Source: Labilibaculum sp. (GTDB lineage Bacteria > Bacteroidota > Bacteroidia > Bacteroidales > Marinifilaceae). From it: a stretch of 64,000 bases of DNA. The DNA is taken from the NCBI GenBank assembly GCA_016342745.1, contig JAEINT010000015.1, forward strand, positions 62,001-126,000, written 5' to 3'. Positions 53,973 to 63,148 of this stretch are shown one piece after another. Position 1 is the stretch's first letter. The number at the start of each line of letters is the position of its first letter. The notes under the pieces were generated by a model. The model was not told the DNA's origin. It searched no databases and worked only from the letters and a program-made list of their open reading frames with translations. The position numbers were made by a program, and so were the translations under genes.

Positions 53973-54362
53973 ATGGACTTAAAATCACTAACAAAAGCAG
54001 AAGAACAAATCATGCAAATTATCTGGAAATTGCGTGAAGCTATTGTTAAGGATGTACTTGAACAATTTGAAGGATCGAAACCTGCCTATACAACTATTGC
54101 TACCGTATTAAGCGTACTAGAAAAAAAAGGCTTTGTTTCGCATCGTAAAATTGGCAATACAAAATTATTTACGCCAACAATCAGTAAAGCTGAATATACT
54201 AAATTCCAGTTTACCTCTCTATTAGGAAACTACTTTAACGGTTCCTTTCCTAAAATGGCTAGTTTCTTTGCAAAAGAAAACGATATGGATATTTCTGATT
54301 TGGAAAAAATAATGAAGGAAGCCGAAAAGGAAATGAAGAAAGATAAAGAACAAATGGAATAA
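53973..54362 (+). CDS. BlaI/MecI/CopY-family transcriptional repressor
   Basis: A 129-residue repressor. The winged helix contains LTKAEEQIMQIIWKL and AYTTIATVLSVLEKKGFVSHRKIGN, the DNA-binding helices of BlaI. The C-terminal region for dimerisation and cleavage follows, ending in a charged helix. BlaI proteins are inactivated by proteolysis triggered by the partner M56 membrane peptidase, encoded 2 bp downstream. Three cognate operators lie in its own promoter, so autoregulation is expected. Confidence 0.93.
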   Translation: MDLKSLTKAEEQIMQIIWKLREAIVKDVLEQFEGSKPAYTTIATVLSVLEKKGFVSHRKIGNTKLFTPTISKAEYTKFQFTSLLGNYFNGSFPKMASFFAKENDMDISDLEKIMKEAEKEMKKDKEQME

Positions 54363-54364
54363 TT

Positions 54365-55939
54365 ATGGAAGCATTATTTGAATTATTATTTCGAGCATCG
54401 GTAAGCTTAATCGTGTTGTATGCACTGTATTGGTTTCTTTTACGTGAAAGCACTCACTTTAAGGCCAATCGCTTCTTCTTATTGCTTAGTTTGATGACAT
54501 CACTTGTAATCGCTGCTATTCCTGTTCAATATCAAGTAAATGTGCAGGCAGCTGCGAACGAAACTGTCGCCGAATTCGCTGGTGTTTTTAATCACAATAT
54601 TGAAAATACGAATTCTAATAGTATTAAAGAAAACATATCCTTAGCTAGTGTTTTGTTTCTAATTTACTTGACAGGAGCTTCTTTGGTATTGCTTCGCATC
54701 CTTATACAATGCAGAAAACCAATACTAATCATAAGCAATTCAAAGCCTAAAAAAATTAACGATTGCTTGATTCACGAGAACAAGGTTTTTAACTCACCTT
54801 TTTCGTTTTTCAATCGCATATTAATCAATCCTGAATATTTTAAACAGGACGAAATAGATGACATATTAACTCATGAAAAAGTGCACATTCACGAGCGTCA
54901 TTGGATCGATCTGTTCATCATAGAACTGTTAACAGTGTTTTTCTGGTTCAATCCATTTATTTGGTTATTTGAACGAGCTATTAAACAAAACCATGAATAC
55001 CTGGCCGACGAAGGTGTATTAACCCGGGGCCATTCACCTGTCAGGTATCAGGCGTTATTAATTAACCGGCTAATGGGGACACAAGTAATTGGTTTAGCCA
55101 ATCACTTTAGTTCATCCCTCGGCCCAACCCGATTCAAAATGATGACAAAAGAGAAAACAGCGAAACGAAAATTGTTTCGAATGATATGGGGAATCCCTGT
55201 ACTGGCAATTCTTCTGGTTGCTTTTGCTGAACCAGATTACAAACAAGAAACGAAAATTACTAAATCAGAAGCTCTTGTTAGCTCTATAAATAACGCTGAC
55301 AACATATTAATTACTGGTAAGGTGATCAACGAAGATGGTATTAATATGCCAGGAACTTCAATTATACTAAAAGGTTCTACAACCGGTACTGTTGTTGATA
55401 AAGATGGTACTTTTGAATTGAATGTTCCAAAATCAGAAAAAATGGCTCTTGTAATTTCTTATGTAGGCTACAAAACCATTGTTGAGAAAATAAACCCTTC
55501 TGACAAAAAAGTACATTTCAATTTTAAATTGCAAAAAGGGGTTATTAGCATCGGCAGTAAATCGATGTTTTTAGATGGTGATGTTCCACCACCTCCTCCA
55601 CCACCAGTACCTGAAATGTCTAATTCAGACAAGCCCGTGTTTTTTATTGTTGAAGAGATACCTCATTATCCGAATGGAAGATATGGTTTAGGACAGTATG
55701 TTAAAAAGAAAACAGCTGAATTAAAAAGTAAATTTGGTAAAAATTTAAAAGGTAAAGCAACTCTTGGTTTTACAGTTAATGCTAAAGGTGAGGTTACCAA
55801 CATTCAGATATTAAATAAATCGAATGATATTGCCGCTAAGGCCGCTAAAACCATAGCACACGAGATGGAAAATTGGAAGCCAGGCTCGCAAAGAGGAAAG
55901 AATGTTCCGGTTGATTTTGCGATGGAATTAGAATTTTAA
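54365..55939 (+). CDS. M56 (BlaR1-like) membrane peptidase with CarboxypepD_reg and TonB-C domains
   Basis: A 524-residue protein. Membrane helices at about 8-25, 35-52, 92-112 and 180-200 surround an M56 peptidase with zinc motif HEKVH at 170-174 and NHEYLADE as third ligand region. After a helix near residue 275 come a CarboxypepD_reg-like beta-sandwich (ITGKVINEDGINMPGTSIILKG, about 315-395), a proline-rich linker and a TonB C-terminal domain (about 430-524). It lacks the penicillin-binding sensor domain of true BlaR1, so the signal is not a beta-lactam; an envelope signal sensed by the TonB-C part is inferred. Confidence 0.9.
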   Translation: MEALFELLFRASVSLIVLYALYWFLLRESTHFKANRFFLLLSLMTSLVIAAIPVQYQVNVQAAANETVAEFAGVFNHNIENTNSNSIKENISLASVLFLIYLTGASLVLLRILIQCRKPILIISNSKPKKINDCLIHENKVFNSPFSFFNRILINPEYFKQDEIDDILTHEKVHIHERHWIDLFIIELLTVFFWFNPFIWLFERAIKQNHEYLADEGVLTRGHSPVRYQALLINRLMGTQVIGLANHFSSSLGPTRFKMMTKEKTAKRKLFRMIWGIPVLAILLVAFAEPDYKQETKITKSEALVSSINNADNILITGKVINEDGINMPGTSIILKGSTTGTVVDKDGTFELNVPKSEKMALVISYVGYKTIVEKINPSDKKVHFNFKLQKGVISIGSKSMFLDGDVPPPPPPPVPEMSNSDKPVFFIVEEIPHYPNGRYGLGQYVKKKTAELKSKFGKNLKGKATLGFTVNAKGEVTNIQILNKSNDIAAKAAKTIAHEMENWKPGSQRGKNVPVDFAMELEF

Positions 55940-55966
55940 AAGAATACAAATTAGGATATTAAAAAT

Positions 55967-56005
55967 AAGTGCTGTTATCGTTCCCAAAGGAATGTAACAG
56001 CACTT
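55967..56005. terminator. Hairpin between the M56 and thioredoxin genes
   Basis: Arms AAGTGCTGTTA and TAACAGCACTT are separated by 17 bases, between convergent genes. No long T tail is present on either side, so the function as terminator is likely but not certain. Confidence 0.5.
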
Positions 56006-56045
56006 GTAATATATGCGAGTGTTAAAATAGGCACGATCCTAAGGC

Positions 56046-56360
56046 TTAAATTAATTTGTTTAATTTCTCTACCAAAACAGATTCAGCAACTACTCCAACT
56101 GTTTTATCTACAACTTCAGTTTTTTTCACAAATAGTAAAGTTGGTATGCTCCCAATTCCGTATTTTGTTCTCAATTCAGGTAATTTATGCACATCCACTT
56201 TTTGAAAGTCAACTTTTCCTTCATATTCGGCTGCTAACTTTTCCACAATTGGCATTAATGCTTGACAAGGAGGACAAGTATCAGCATAAAAATCTATCAA
56301 TATTGCTTTATCTTCTTTAAATAAGTTCTCTAATTCTTTAGCACTTTCAATTGTTCTCAT
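56046..56360 (-). CDS. Thioredoxin
   Basis: A 104-residue cytosolic thioredoxin. The active site is DFYADTCPPCQALMP, CPPC instead of the classical CGPC, which usually shifts the redox potential. The cis-Pro motif GIGSIPTLLF is intact and the length is normal. It is monocistronic on the minus strand. The name trxA is not given because several paralogues are likely in this genome. Confidence 0.92.
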   Translation of the reverse strand: MRTIESAKELENLFKEDKAILIDFYADTCPPCQALMPIVEKLAAEYEGKVDFQKVDVHKLPELRTKYGIGSIPTLLFVKKTEVVDKTVGVVAESVLVEKLNKLI

Positions 56361-56532
56361 ATTTTTAGTTTTAATCTTATTCGTTTTATCTAATGATACA
56401 AAGATGAGGACAATTTAAAGATTCTCCGAGGATGATAATTCCCGAAAAGTTGACAATTTTTCCTTTTATCAGTAAAACACACTATATTCTGCAATAAATA
56501 ATAAAATTTCAGACTTGTATATTTTCATTCTG

Positions 56533-56563
56533 CACAAAAAAAAGGGATGCAACTAGCATCCCT
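56533..56563 (-). terminator. Terminator of the second sulfatase gene
   Basis: AGGGATGC / GCATCCCT with a five-base loop is followed on the minus strand by eight T, 22 bp after the stop. Confidence 0.85.
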
Positions 56564-56584
56564 ATTCTATATAATTTACTCTCT

Positions 56585-58093
56585 CTACAAGGTGAAAACC
56601 GCTGTCAGATCTAACGGATCATCCATGTCTTTCTGAAGAGCGACCAATTTTCTAAACAATTCTTTAATTTTTCCTTTAAACTCAGGCTTACTTGCCAAAT
56701 CGTTCATCTCATTTGGATCTTCTTTTAAATCGTATAACCTCATCACTTTTCCATGAGGATAAACAATTAACTTAAATCCATCCGTACGAATCATGCGTTG
56801 CATATCCTTTTTGTAACATCCATAAATCGCATCATAATTCGATTTTGTTTGTTCTCCACGAGCCAAGGACATAAAGCTATTGAACTCAATATAATCAGGT
56901 TTTGGCAATCCGGCCAATTCAATCGAAGAAGCCATGATATCTTGTAAGTACACCTCAGCATCAACCTTTTTTCCTTTCGGGATATCAGGGCCAACAACAA
57001 ACAAAGGTGGGCGCATAGAATGATCGTACATATTTTGCTTACCAAGCAAACCATTTTCTCCAACAGCTAAACCATGATCGGCAGTATAAAAGATATAGGT
57101 GTTATCCATTTCACCTGATTCCTTAAGTGCTTTAATGATCTCCCCAATTTGATGATCCAAATGCGTAATTAAAGCATAATATTCCTGGCGATGCTTTTTC
57201 ATCGCATAATTGGTTCTTGGAAATGGAGCCAAAGCTGCATCACGCAAGGAAGGACCACAACCAATGCTATCTTTATATGGATACATCGGAAGAAAAGATT
57301 CTGGGACAGAAATATTTTCCAAGGGATACATATCTAAAAATTCTTTTGGAGACTGACGAGGATCATGCGGTGCATTAAATGCTAGGTACATGAAGAATGG
57401 CTTCTCTTTTCCTTTTGCCGAGTCAATAAAGGTGATTGCATCATCTTTCAATACTTCGCTCCAGTGTTTTCCACCATTCCAAAAACCGCCATTATTTTTA
57501 TCCCAAGCTTTCCAAGCTGTATCAGATACATTTTGAGGTCGATTGTATCCAAATGGCATTAAATCTTCACCTTTTCCTTTATTCGTTCTCTCTAGGTCGG
57601 CGAAAAGTTTTACCTGCGTTGCATGATCCCAATTATCTTTAGGCATACCAGGGCGAATATGAACGGTATGGTTAAATATTTTAGGTGGAGCTGTTTTCAC
57701 GTGCCACTTTCCTGTCATGTAAGTATCATATCCTGCCGATTGCATAATTTGAGACCACATTTGCCCATTATCAACCAATTCTTTTTGCTTGTTTTCGTAA
57801 TCATACGCTCTCCATACAAATCTTCCGGTATTCAACATCGCTCTACTACTAGCACAAACTGCACCAGTCCAGGCTCCCATGTTAAACGCTTGAGTAAATG
57901 TTGCTCCCTCCTCAACCATTTTATCAAGATTAGGTGTAATTATCTCCTCATTCCCTAAAGCATGTACTGTGTTGTAACACTGATCATCTGCAAAAAGAAA
58001 GATAATGTTGGGTTGTTTCTTTTCAATTTTTTTTCCAGAACATCCCATTAAAATGGATACAAAAGAAATGGAAAGCAATAATTTTAATTTCAT
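56585..58093 (-). CDS. Family S1 sulfatase lipoprotein, isolated
   Basis: A 502-residue sulfatase with lipobox LMGC (Cys18). N-terminal metal site PNIIFLFADDQC, active-site motif GAVCASSRAMLNTGR with Cys80 as the formylglycine site and Ser in place of the usual Pro/Ala at the third position, and YTADHGLAVGENGLLGKQNMYDHSMRPPL. The DDQ-containing start and the MYDHSMRPP segment are shared with choline-sulfatase-like and polysaccharide sulfatases. No glycoside hydrolase is adjacent. It is monocistronic between a terminator and a divergent cytochrome operon. Confidence 0.88.
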   Translation of the reverse strand: MKLKLLLSISFVSILMGCSGKKIEKKQPNIIFLFADDQCYNTVHALGNEEIITPNLDKMVEEGATFTQAFNMGAWTGAVCASSRAMLNTGRFVWRAYDYENKQKELVDNGQMWSQIMQSAGYDTYMTGKWHVKTAPPKIFNHTVHIRPGMPKDNWDHATQVKLFADLERTNKGKGEDLMPFGYNRPQNVSDTAWKAWDKNNGGFWNGGKHWSEVLKDDAITFIDSAKGKEKPFFMYLAFNAPHDPRQSPKEFLDMYPLENISVPESFLPMYPYKDSIGCGPSLRDAALAPFPRTNYAMKKHRQEYYALITHLDHQIGEIIKALKESGEMDNTYIFYTADHGLAVGENGLLGKQNMYDHSMRPPLFVVGPDIPKGKKVDAEVYLQDIMASSIELAGLPKPDYIEFNSFMSLARGEQTKSNYDAIYGCYKKDMQRMIRTDGFKLIVYPHGKVMRLYDLKEDPNEMNDLASKPEFKGKIKELFRKLVALQKDMDDPLDLTAVFTL

Positions 58094-58442
58094 CTTACTA
58101 TTATAATTACATTTTCAATACATACTGTTTCATAATATGCCACACAAATTATTGATAATTGATTTTATCTTTACAACATCAATTCTACCAGTCATTTACA
58201 GCATTTAAATCCAAAATTAGTTAAAAAAACTTATTCAACCTCCATTTTAACCTAAAAACAAACACGACAAAAGGAGTCGCAACGTACTCATATTGTGACT
58301 ATTATATCGATAATTTAAATATACCCCTTTAAATACAAGCAATACTACCATTACCTACCAGTAGTCAATAATTTATTTTCTTTCAGATTCAATCCATTTT
58401 CGCTTTCTTTGTAATCACATTATAAATCACATAATCCCTGTA
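58094..58442. other. Divergent region between sulfatase and cytochrome b operon
   Basis: 349 bp without a gene. A short CGAC / GTCG hairpin occurs near 58264-58278. It must contain promoters for both sides, but I cannot assign TAnnTTTG boxes with confidence. Confidence 0.45.
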
Positions 58443-59729
58443 ATGACTAAGAAGAATACTGAAGATAAGACCCCATCATCATTAGAAAAGTTTTTTCTGC
58501 ATTTACATCCAACAAAAATTGATTCACGAGCTGTCAAATTCAACCGAACTTTCGGCTTAGGAGGTGTTTGTGCATTACTATTCATAATTCTCTCCATTAC
58601 AGGCTTACTTCTTCGATTTTCTTACATTCCAACAGTTGAGCACGCCTACGATTCAATTTTAGGTTTAAAGAACAATACAATGTTTGGTCAGTTCATTCGC
58701 AACCTGCATCATTTATCAGCAAAATTGATGGTCTTGGTTTCCTTTTTACATTTGATAAGAACTTACTACTCACAAAGTTTTCATCTAAAAAGAGCTGAAA
58801 ATTGGATTTATGGTTTGTTTATGATGTTTTTGGTATTGGCATCTAGTTTTACAGGTTATCTTTTGCCCTGGGATCAGTTAGCTTATTGGGCAATTACTGT
58901 AATTACCCAAATTGCCGAATACATCCCATTAATAGGTGATTCTCTAGCTTACGCGATTCGTGGTAGTCATACTGTTGATGGAAATACGCTTATCAACTTC
59001 TATACATTACACACAGGAATCATTCCAATTTTGTTTATTATTTTAATGAGCATGCACTTTTGGCTGGTACGAAAAGCTGGTGGGATTGCACTTCCTCAAC
59101 AAGAGGAAAAACAAAAGGTTGATGTCATTTCTAATTTAGTTCCTAAAGAAATTATGCTTGCAAGTATTGTAATTGCAGGACTTTTCTTAGTGTCAGTATT
59201 TTATGGCGCTCCACTGCTTGAAGAAGCAAATCCTTTAAAAAGTCCTAACCCAAGTAAGGCTCCATGGTATTTTTTAGGTGCTCAGGAATTACTATTACAT
59301 TTACATCCGTTCTTTAGTGCTGTAATTATTCCATTCTCGGCTGCATTATTCTTTTTTGGGCTACCTTATTACAAGTACACCAATCTTAATATTGGTGTTT
59401 GGTTCAATTCTCCTTTAGGTAAAAAAATCACCATACAATCAAGCATAGGTGCTTTTCTTTATACTTTTGTATTGATCTATATTCTTGACCATTTTCTTCA
59501 TTTTGATTTATGGCTTTCCAACTGGCCTAGCATCATATCAACTGGCTTAATTCCTTTCCTATTGTATATGATTCCTGTTGTTGCCTTCCTGCTATTTTGG
59601 AAGAAGAAACATCAAGCCAATCGCACTGAACTAATCATGGCAAGTACAAGTATTATATTGGCATCCTACATAAGCATGCTACTCATTTCCCTTTTACTAA
59701 GAGGAGAAGGAATGTTGTTGATTTTTTAA
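58443..59729 (+). CDS. Cytochrome b of a Rieske/cytochrome b complex (fused b6-subunit IV type)
   Basis: A 428-residue membrane protein that would carry quinol oxidation and two b hemes. Helix B has a His pair with 13 residues between (HHLSAKLMVLVSFLH), and helix D a pair with 14 between (HTGIIPILFIILMSMH), the spacing of cytochrome b6. The quinol-site loop is KAPWYFLGAQELL, replacing PEWY by APWY. The C-terminal helices correspond to subunit IV. It is followed immediately by Rieske and octaheme cytochrome genes, so the three form one complex. Confidence 0.92.
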   Translation: MTKKNTEDKTPSSLEKFFLHLHPTKIDSRAVKFNRTFGLGGVCALLFIILSITGLLLRFSYIPTVEHAYDSILGLKNNTMFGQFIRNLHHLSAKLMVLVSFLHLIRTYYSQSFHLKRAENWIYGLFMMFLVLASSFTGYLLPWDQLAYWAITVITQIAEYIPLIGDSLAYAIRGSHTVDGNTLINFYTLHTGIIPILFIILMSMHFWLVRKAGGIALPQQEEKQKVDVISNLVPKEIMLASIVIAGLFLVSVFYGAPLLEEANPLKSPNPSKAPWYFLGAQELLLHLHPFFSAVIIPFSAALFFFGLPYYKYTNLNIGVWFNSPLGKKITIQSSIGAFLYTFVLIYILDHFLHFDLWLSNWPSIISTGLIPFLLYMIPVVAFLLFWKKKHQANRTELIMASTSIILASYISMLLISLLLRGEGMLLIF

Positions 59730-59750
59730 ATATTGAATTACGATAGCATA

Positions 59751-60212
59751 ATGAAACTAGATAGACGAAAATTTATAAAGCGAATACTGATTGCTGTTGC
59801 AGCAGTTGAAGCTTTATTCTTGATAAAAGGAAGTGTAAATAAGGTAGATACTAAGTCTGGAGCGAAAGACTTATTTAATGCCGGCAAAGCCTCTTCTTTC
59901 GACAACAACAAATTATATCCATTTTTAACTGGTCAATTCTTTTTGAAACGTTTCGAAGATGGTGGTTTTTTGGCGATGTCGATCAAATGTACTCACCTTG
60001 GTTGCGTTGTAAATACCAATTCGAAAACAGGTGGATTTAATTGTCCTTGTCATGCTTCACAGTTCGATAAATTTGGAGCCGTTATTTCTGCTCCTGCAAC
60101 TCGTCCACTAGATATTTTCCCAATAAAAGTAGAAAGTGGAGAACTTCTTATTGATACGAGAAAGCCTGTAAAAAGAGCTTCTTTTAACAAATCTCAGCTA
60201 ACCTACGCATAA
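59751..60212 (+). CDS. Rieske iron-sulfur protein
   Basis: I choose the ATG at 59751 (153 residues) over a TTG 18 bp upstream, because the Tat-type start MKLDRRKFIK then lies at the very N terminus, followed by one membrane helix. The [2Fe-2S] site is intact: CTHLGC (Cys80, His82) and CPCHASQFD (Cys98, His101), with the disulfide cysteines Cys85 and Cys100. It takes one electron from quinol and passes it to cytochrome c. The next start codon overlaps its stop (TAATG), so it is coupled to the octaheme protein. Confidence 0.94.
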   Translation: MKLDRRKFIKRILIAVAAVEALFLIKGSVNKVDTKSGAKDLFNAGKASSFDNNKLYPFLTGQFFLKRFEDGGFLAMSIKCTHLGCVVNTNSKTGGFNCPCHASQFDKFGAVISAPATRPLDIFPIKVESGELLIDTRKPVKRASFNKSQLTYA

Positions 60213-62506
60213 TGGATAATCGCAAAAAAACAGAACGAATTAGCTTTCTTGCTGCTTTGGTAACAGTACTTACGATTCCATTGTACCTACTTGTTAACAT
60301 TTATAATTCTAGCAGCGAAACAATAGCTGAGGCTGAATATGTAGGCAAAGAAACTTGTATTGAGTGCCATTTAAATGAATACAACGATTGGGTCGGATCT
60401 GATCATGATAAAGCCATGGATCATGCAAATGATTCAACTGTTCTTGGTGATTTTAACAACCAATCACTGGAATACAATGGCATGACTCATAAATTATACA
60501 AACGAGACAATCGTTTTTATGCTTTTACTGATGGCGAAACTGGTAAATTGGAAGAATATGAAATCAAATATGTATTCGGCTACTATCCATTGCAACAATA
60601 TTTAATTGAATTTGATCGTGGCAGATTACAGACACTTCCTCTTACCTGGAATTCGAAAGATAGCGTGTGGTATCACATGTCAACGGAAGTTTATAAAGAT
60701 GAAATTATTGAGCATGACAACTGGTTACACTGGACCAACCAAGCTCAGAACTGGAACGGCATGTGTGCCGATTGTCATTCCACGAACCTGGTAAAAGGTT
60801 ACGATGTTAAAACAGACACCTACCACACCACTTGGAGTGAAATAGATGTAAGTTGTGAAGCTTGTCATGGACCTGCCTCAAAACACCTAGAATGGGCTGC
60901 AAAAGCTGATTATGCCAGGGACGAGCACGTCAATTTTGGCTTGGTTGTTAAAACGAGCGGAATTGATAACAAAGAATACGTAGATTTATGCGTTCGTTGT
61001 CATACACGACGAGGCTCTTTATCTGATTTTAAGCACAGTGCAGACATTTACAATCATACCATTCCAAATTTACCAAACGGTGAAAATTACCATATCGATG
61101 GACAGATATTAGATGAAGATTACGTTTACGGATCGTTTACTCAAAGCAAAATGTTTATGCGCGATGTTAAATGCAACGACTGTCACAATGTTCATAGTAC
61201 TAAGCGCTTATTTGAAGACAATAGATTGTGTACACAATGCCACAGAGCTGATGATTACGATACTTACAATCATCATTTTCACAAATTAGAAGGAGAAAAA
61301 GGTGAAGCTGTAATTGCTGACGATGGTGTTAAATTTGAAGTTGGTGCTGGTGCTCGTTGTATTAACTGCCACATGCCTGCACAGTTTTATATGGGACCAG
61401 ATTACAGAAATGATCACAGCTTCCGTGTTCCACGTCCTGATTTAACACTAACCTTAGGAACACCAAATGCTTGTAACCAATGTCATGATGATAAATCGAC
61501 ACAATGGGCTGTTGACTATGTGAACAAATGGCACGGAATTGGTCGTCCTTCTCAATATGGTAATGCTTTTAAAGAGGCTACTACAGGAAGTCAAAAAGGA
61601 TTCGATGACTTGGTACATATTTACCAAGACGAAGTATATCCAGAAATTGTTAGAGCAACGGCGATCCGACTCTTGGGAATGCACTATCAAAACAAAGCCA
61701 AAGAGGTATTATATGAAGCAATGAATAATTTCAATGGTCATATTCGTTACAATGCATTACAGAATTTACTGATGGACGATCAAACATCCTTTCAAAAAGT
61801 TTTAGGAATGTTGAATGATCAAACAAAAGCCATAAGAGTTGAATGTGCAACAAAACTGAATACGATAAGCAAGGATCAAATTCCGTTTAAATATCAAGAA
61901 CAACTTAAAAAGGCCGAAAAAGAATACCTAGAAGCTTTGGAATACAGTGCCGATTTCCCTTCTGGTAAATTTAATCTTGCCAACTTCTACTACAACACAA
62001 AACAAAATGATAAAGCTGAAGAATTTTACAAAAAAGCTTTAAAACAAGACAAGCTACTTCATCCGATTAAGATTAACCTAGCAATACTTTACAACAATAA
62101 AGGAGAGCATGAAAAAGCAGAGATCCTATTGAAAGATTATTTGAAAAATGTGCCTAATGATGGTACAACAATGTTCACCTATGCATTATTTTTATCTGAA
62201 CGTCAGCGTTACGATGAATCGATGACTTATTTGTTGAAAGCATCGAAACTGGCTACAACCAATCCAAGGATATTCTACAACATTGCAATGATGTATGATT
62301 TCAGAAACAATTCGAAAGATGCAGTTAAGTATTTAAAGCGTGCAATCAATATTAATCCTGAAGATCAGAATTACTATGTGGCTTTGCTAAACCTTCATGT
62401 GAAATACAAGCAGACGAAGGAATCAAAAGCTGTTGCCAAGCAAATACTTGAAAAATTCCCAAATATTAACGACAAAGCTAATATTGAGGCTATTTTAAAC
62501 CAATAA
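60212..62506 (+). CDS. Octaheme cytochrome c with TPR tail
   Basis: A 764-residue membrane-anchored cytochrome (helix at about 11-30). I count eight CxxCH heme sites: CIECH near residue 49, CADCH, CEACH, CVRCH, CNDCH, CTQCH, CINCH and CNQCH. Their arrangement resembles cytochrome c554-type multiheme proteins. A HEAT-like region (about 450-560) and three or more TPRs (570-760) follow. Placement after cytochrome b and Rieske suggests it replaces cytochrome c1 as electron acceptor, or that the complex reduces or oxidises an external partner. The final partner is unknown. Confidence 0.92.
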   Translation: MDNRKKTERISFLAALVTVLTIPLYLLVNIYNSSSETIAEAEYVGKETCIECHLNEYNDWVGSDHDKAMDHANDSTVLGDFNNQSLEYNGMTHKLYKRDNRFYAFTDGETGKLEEYEIKYVFGYYPLQQYLIEFDRGRLQTLPLTWNSKDSVWYHMSTEVYKDEIIEHDNWLHWTNQAQNWNGMCADCHSTNLVKGYDVKTDTYHTTWSEIDVSCEACHGPASKHLEWAAKADYARDEHVNFGLVVKTSGIDNKEYVDLCVRCHTRRGSLSDFKHSADIYNHTIPNLPNGENYHIDGQILDEDYVYGSFTQSKMFMRDVKCNDCHNVHSTKRLFEDNRLCTQCHRADDYDTYNHHFHKLEGEKGEAVIADDGVKFEVGAGARCINCHMPAQFYMGPDYRNDHSFRVPRPDLTLTLGTPNACNQCHDDKSTQWAVDYVNKWHGIGRPSQYGNAFKEATTGSQKGFDDLVHIYQDEVYPEIVRATAIRLLGMHYQNKAKEVLYEAMNNFNGHIRYNALQNLLMDDQTSFQKVLGMLNDQTKAIRVECATKLNTISKDQIPFKYQEQLKKAEKEYLEALEYSADFPSGKFNLANFYYNTKQNDKAEEFYKKALKQDKLLHPIKINLAILYNNKGEHEKAEILLKDYLKNVPNDGTTMFTYALFLSERQRYDESMTYLLKASKLATTNPRIFYNIAMMYDFRNNSKDAVKYLKRAININPEDQNYYVALLNLHVKYKQTKESKAVAKQILEKFPNINDKANIEAILNQ

Positions 62507-62516
62507 TTGAACTCTA

Positions 62517-63092
62517 ATGGAAAACTCGAATATTTGTAGATGCAAATGGGCTGGAGAAGATCCCTTGTATTGCGATTATCACGATAATGAATGGGGATTT
62601 CCCTTGCACGATGATCAGATGCTATTTGAGTTTCTAATATTGGAAGGAGCACAAGCTGGCTTAAGTTGGATTACTATTTTGCGTAAGCGTGATAATTACC
62701 GCAATGCTTTCGATAATTTCGATCCAAATGTTATTGTAAATTACACTCAAGAGAAAGTTGACGAACTACTCCTTAACGAAGGTATTATTCGAAATAAGCT
62801 GAAAATTAATTCTGCTATAAAAAATGCAAAAGCATTTCTTGAGGTTCAAAAAGAATTTGGCAGTTTCGACCGATACATTTGGAGTTTTACCAAAGGGAAA
62901 ACAATCCAAAATTCCTGGAAGGATCTATCTGAAGTACCCGCTTCTACTCCAGAATCAGAATTGATGAGCAAAGATTTAAAAAAGAGAGGATTCAAATTTG
63001 TAGGACCAACCATTTGTTATGCTTTTATGCAAGCAACAGGAATGGTAAACGATCATACTACGGATTGCTTTCGATATAAAAAACTTAAATGA
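62517..63092 (+). CDS. tag: DNA-3-methyladenine glycosylase I
   Basis: Tag removes 3-methyladenine from DNA in base-excision repair. The 191-residue protein has the start ICRCKWAGEDPLYCDYHDNEWG with zinc-ligand Cys and His, and the C-terminal VNDHTTDCFRY with the other two ligands. LILEGAQAGLSWITILRKR is the family signature region. It starts 11 bp after the octaheme gene, perhaps by read-through, without functional link. Confidence 0.95.
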   Translation: MENSNICRCKWAGEDPLYCDYHDNEWGFPLHDDQMLFEFLILEGAQAGLSWITILRKRDNYRNAFDNFDPNVIVNYTQEKVDELLLNEGIIRNKLKINSAIKNAKAFLEVQKEFGSFDRYIWSFTKGKTIQNSWKDLSEVPASTPESELMSKDLKKRGFKFVGPTICYAFMQATGMVNDHTTDCFRYKKLK

Positions 63093-63096
63093 AAAA

Positions 63097-63131
63097 ATGC
63101 CTCTAAGTTAAATTAGAGGCATTCCTTTTTT
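63097..63131. terminator. Bidirectional terminator after tag
   Basis: AATGCCTCTAA / TTAGAGGCATT with a six-base loop and A/T tails lies between convergent genes. Confidence 0.85.
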
Positions 63132-63148
63132 TACTGATATATAAAAGA

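Noticed and set aside
59733-59750. TTG start for the Rieske gene
   Set aside because: The ATG at 59751 places the twin-arginine motif at the N terminus and needs no rare start codon.
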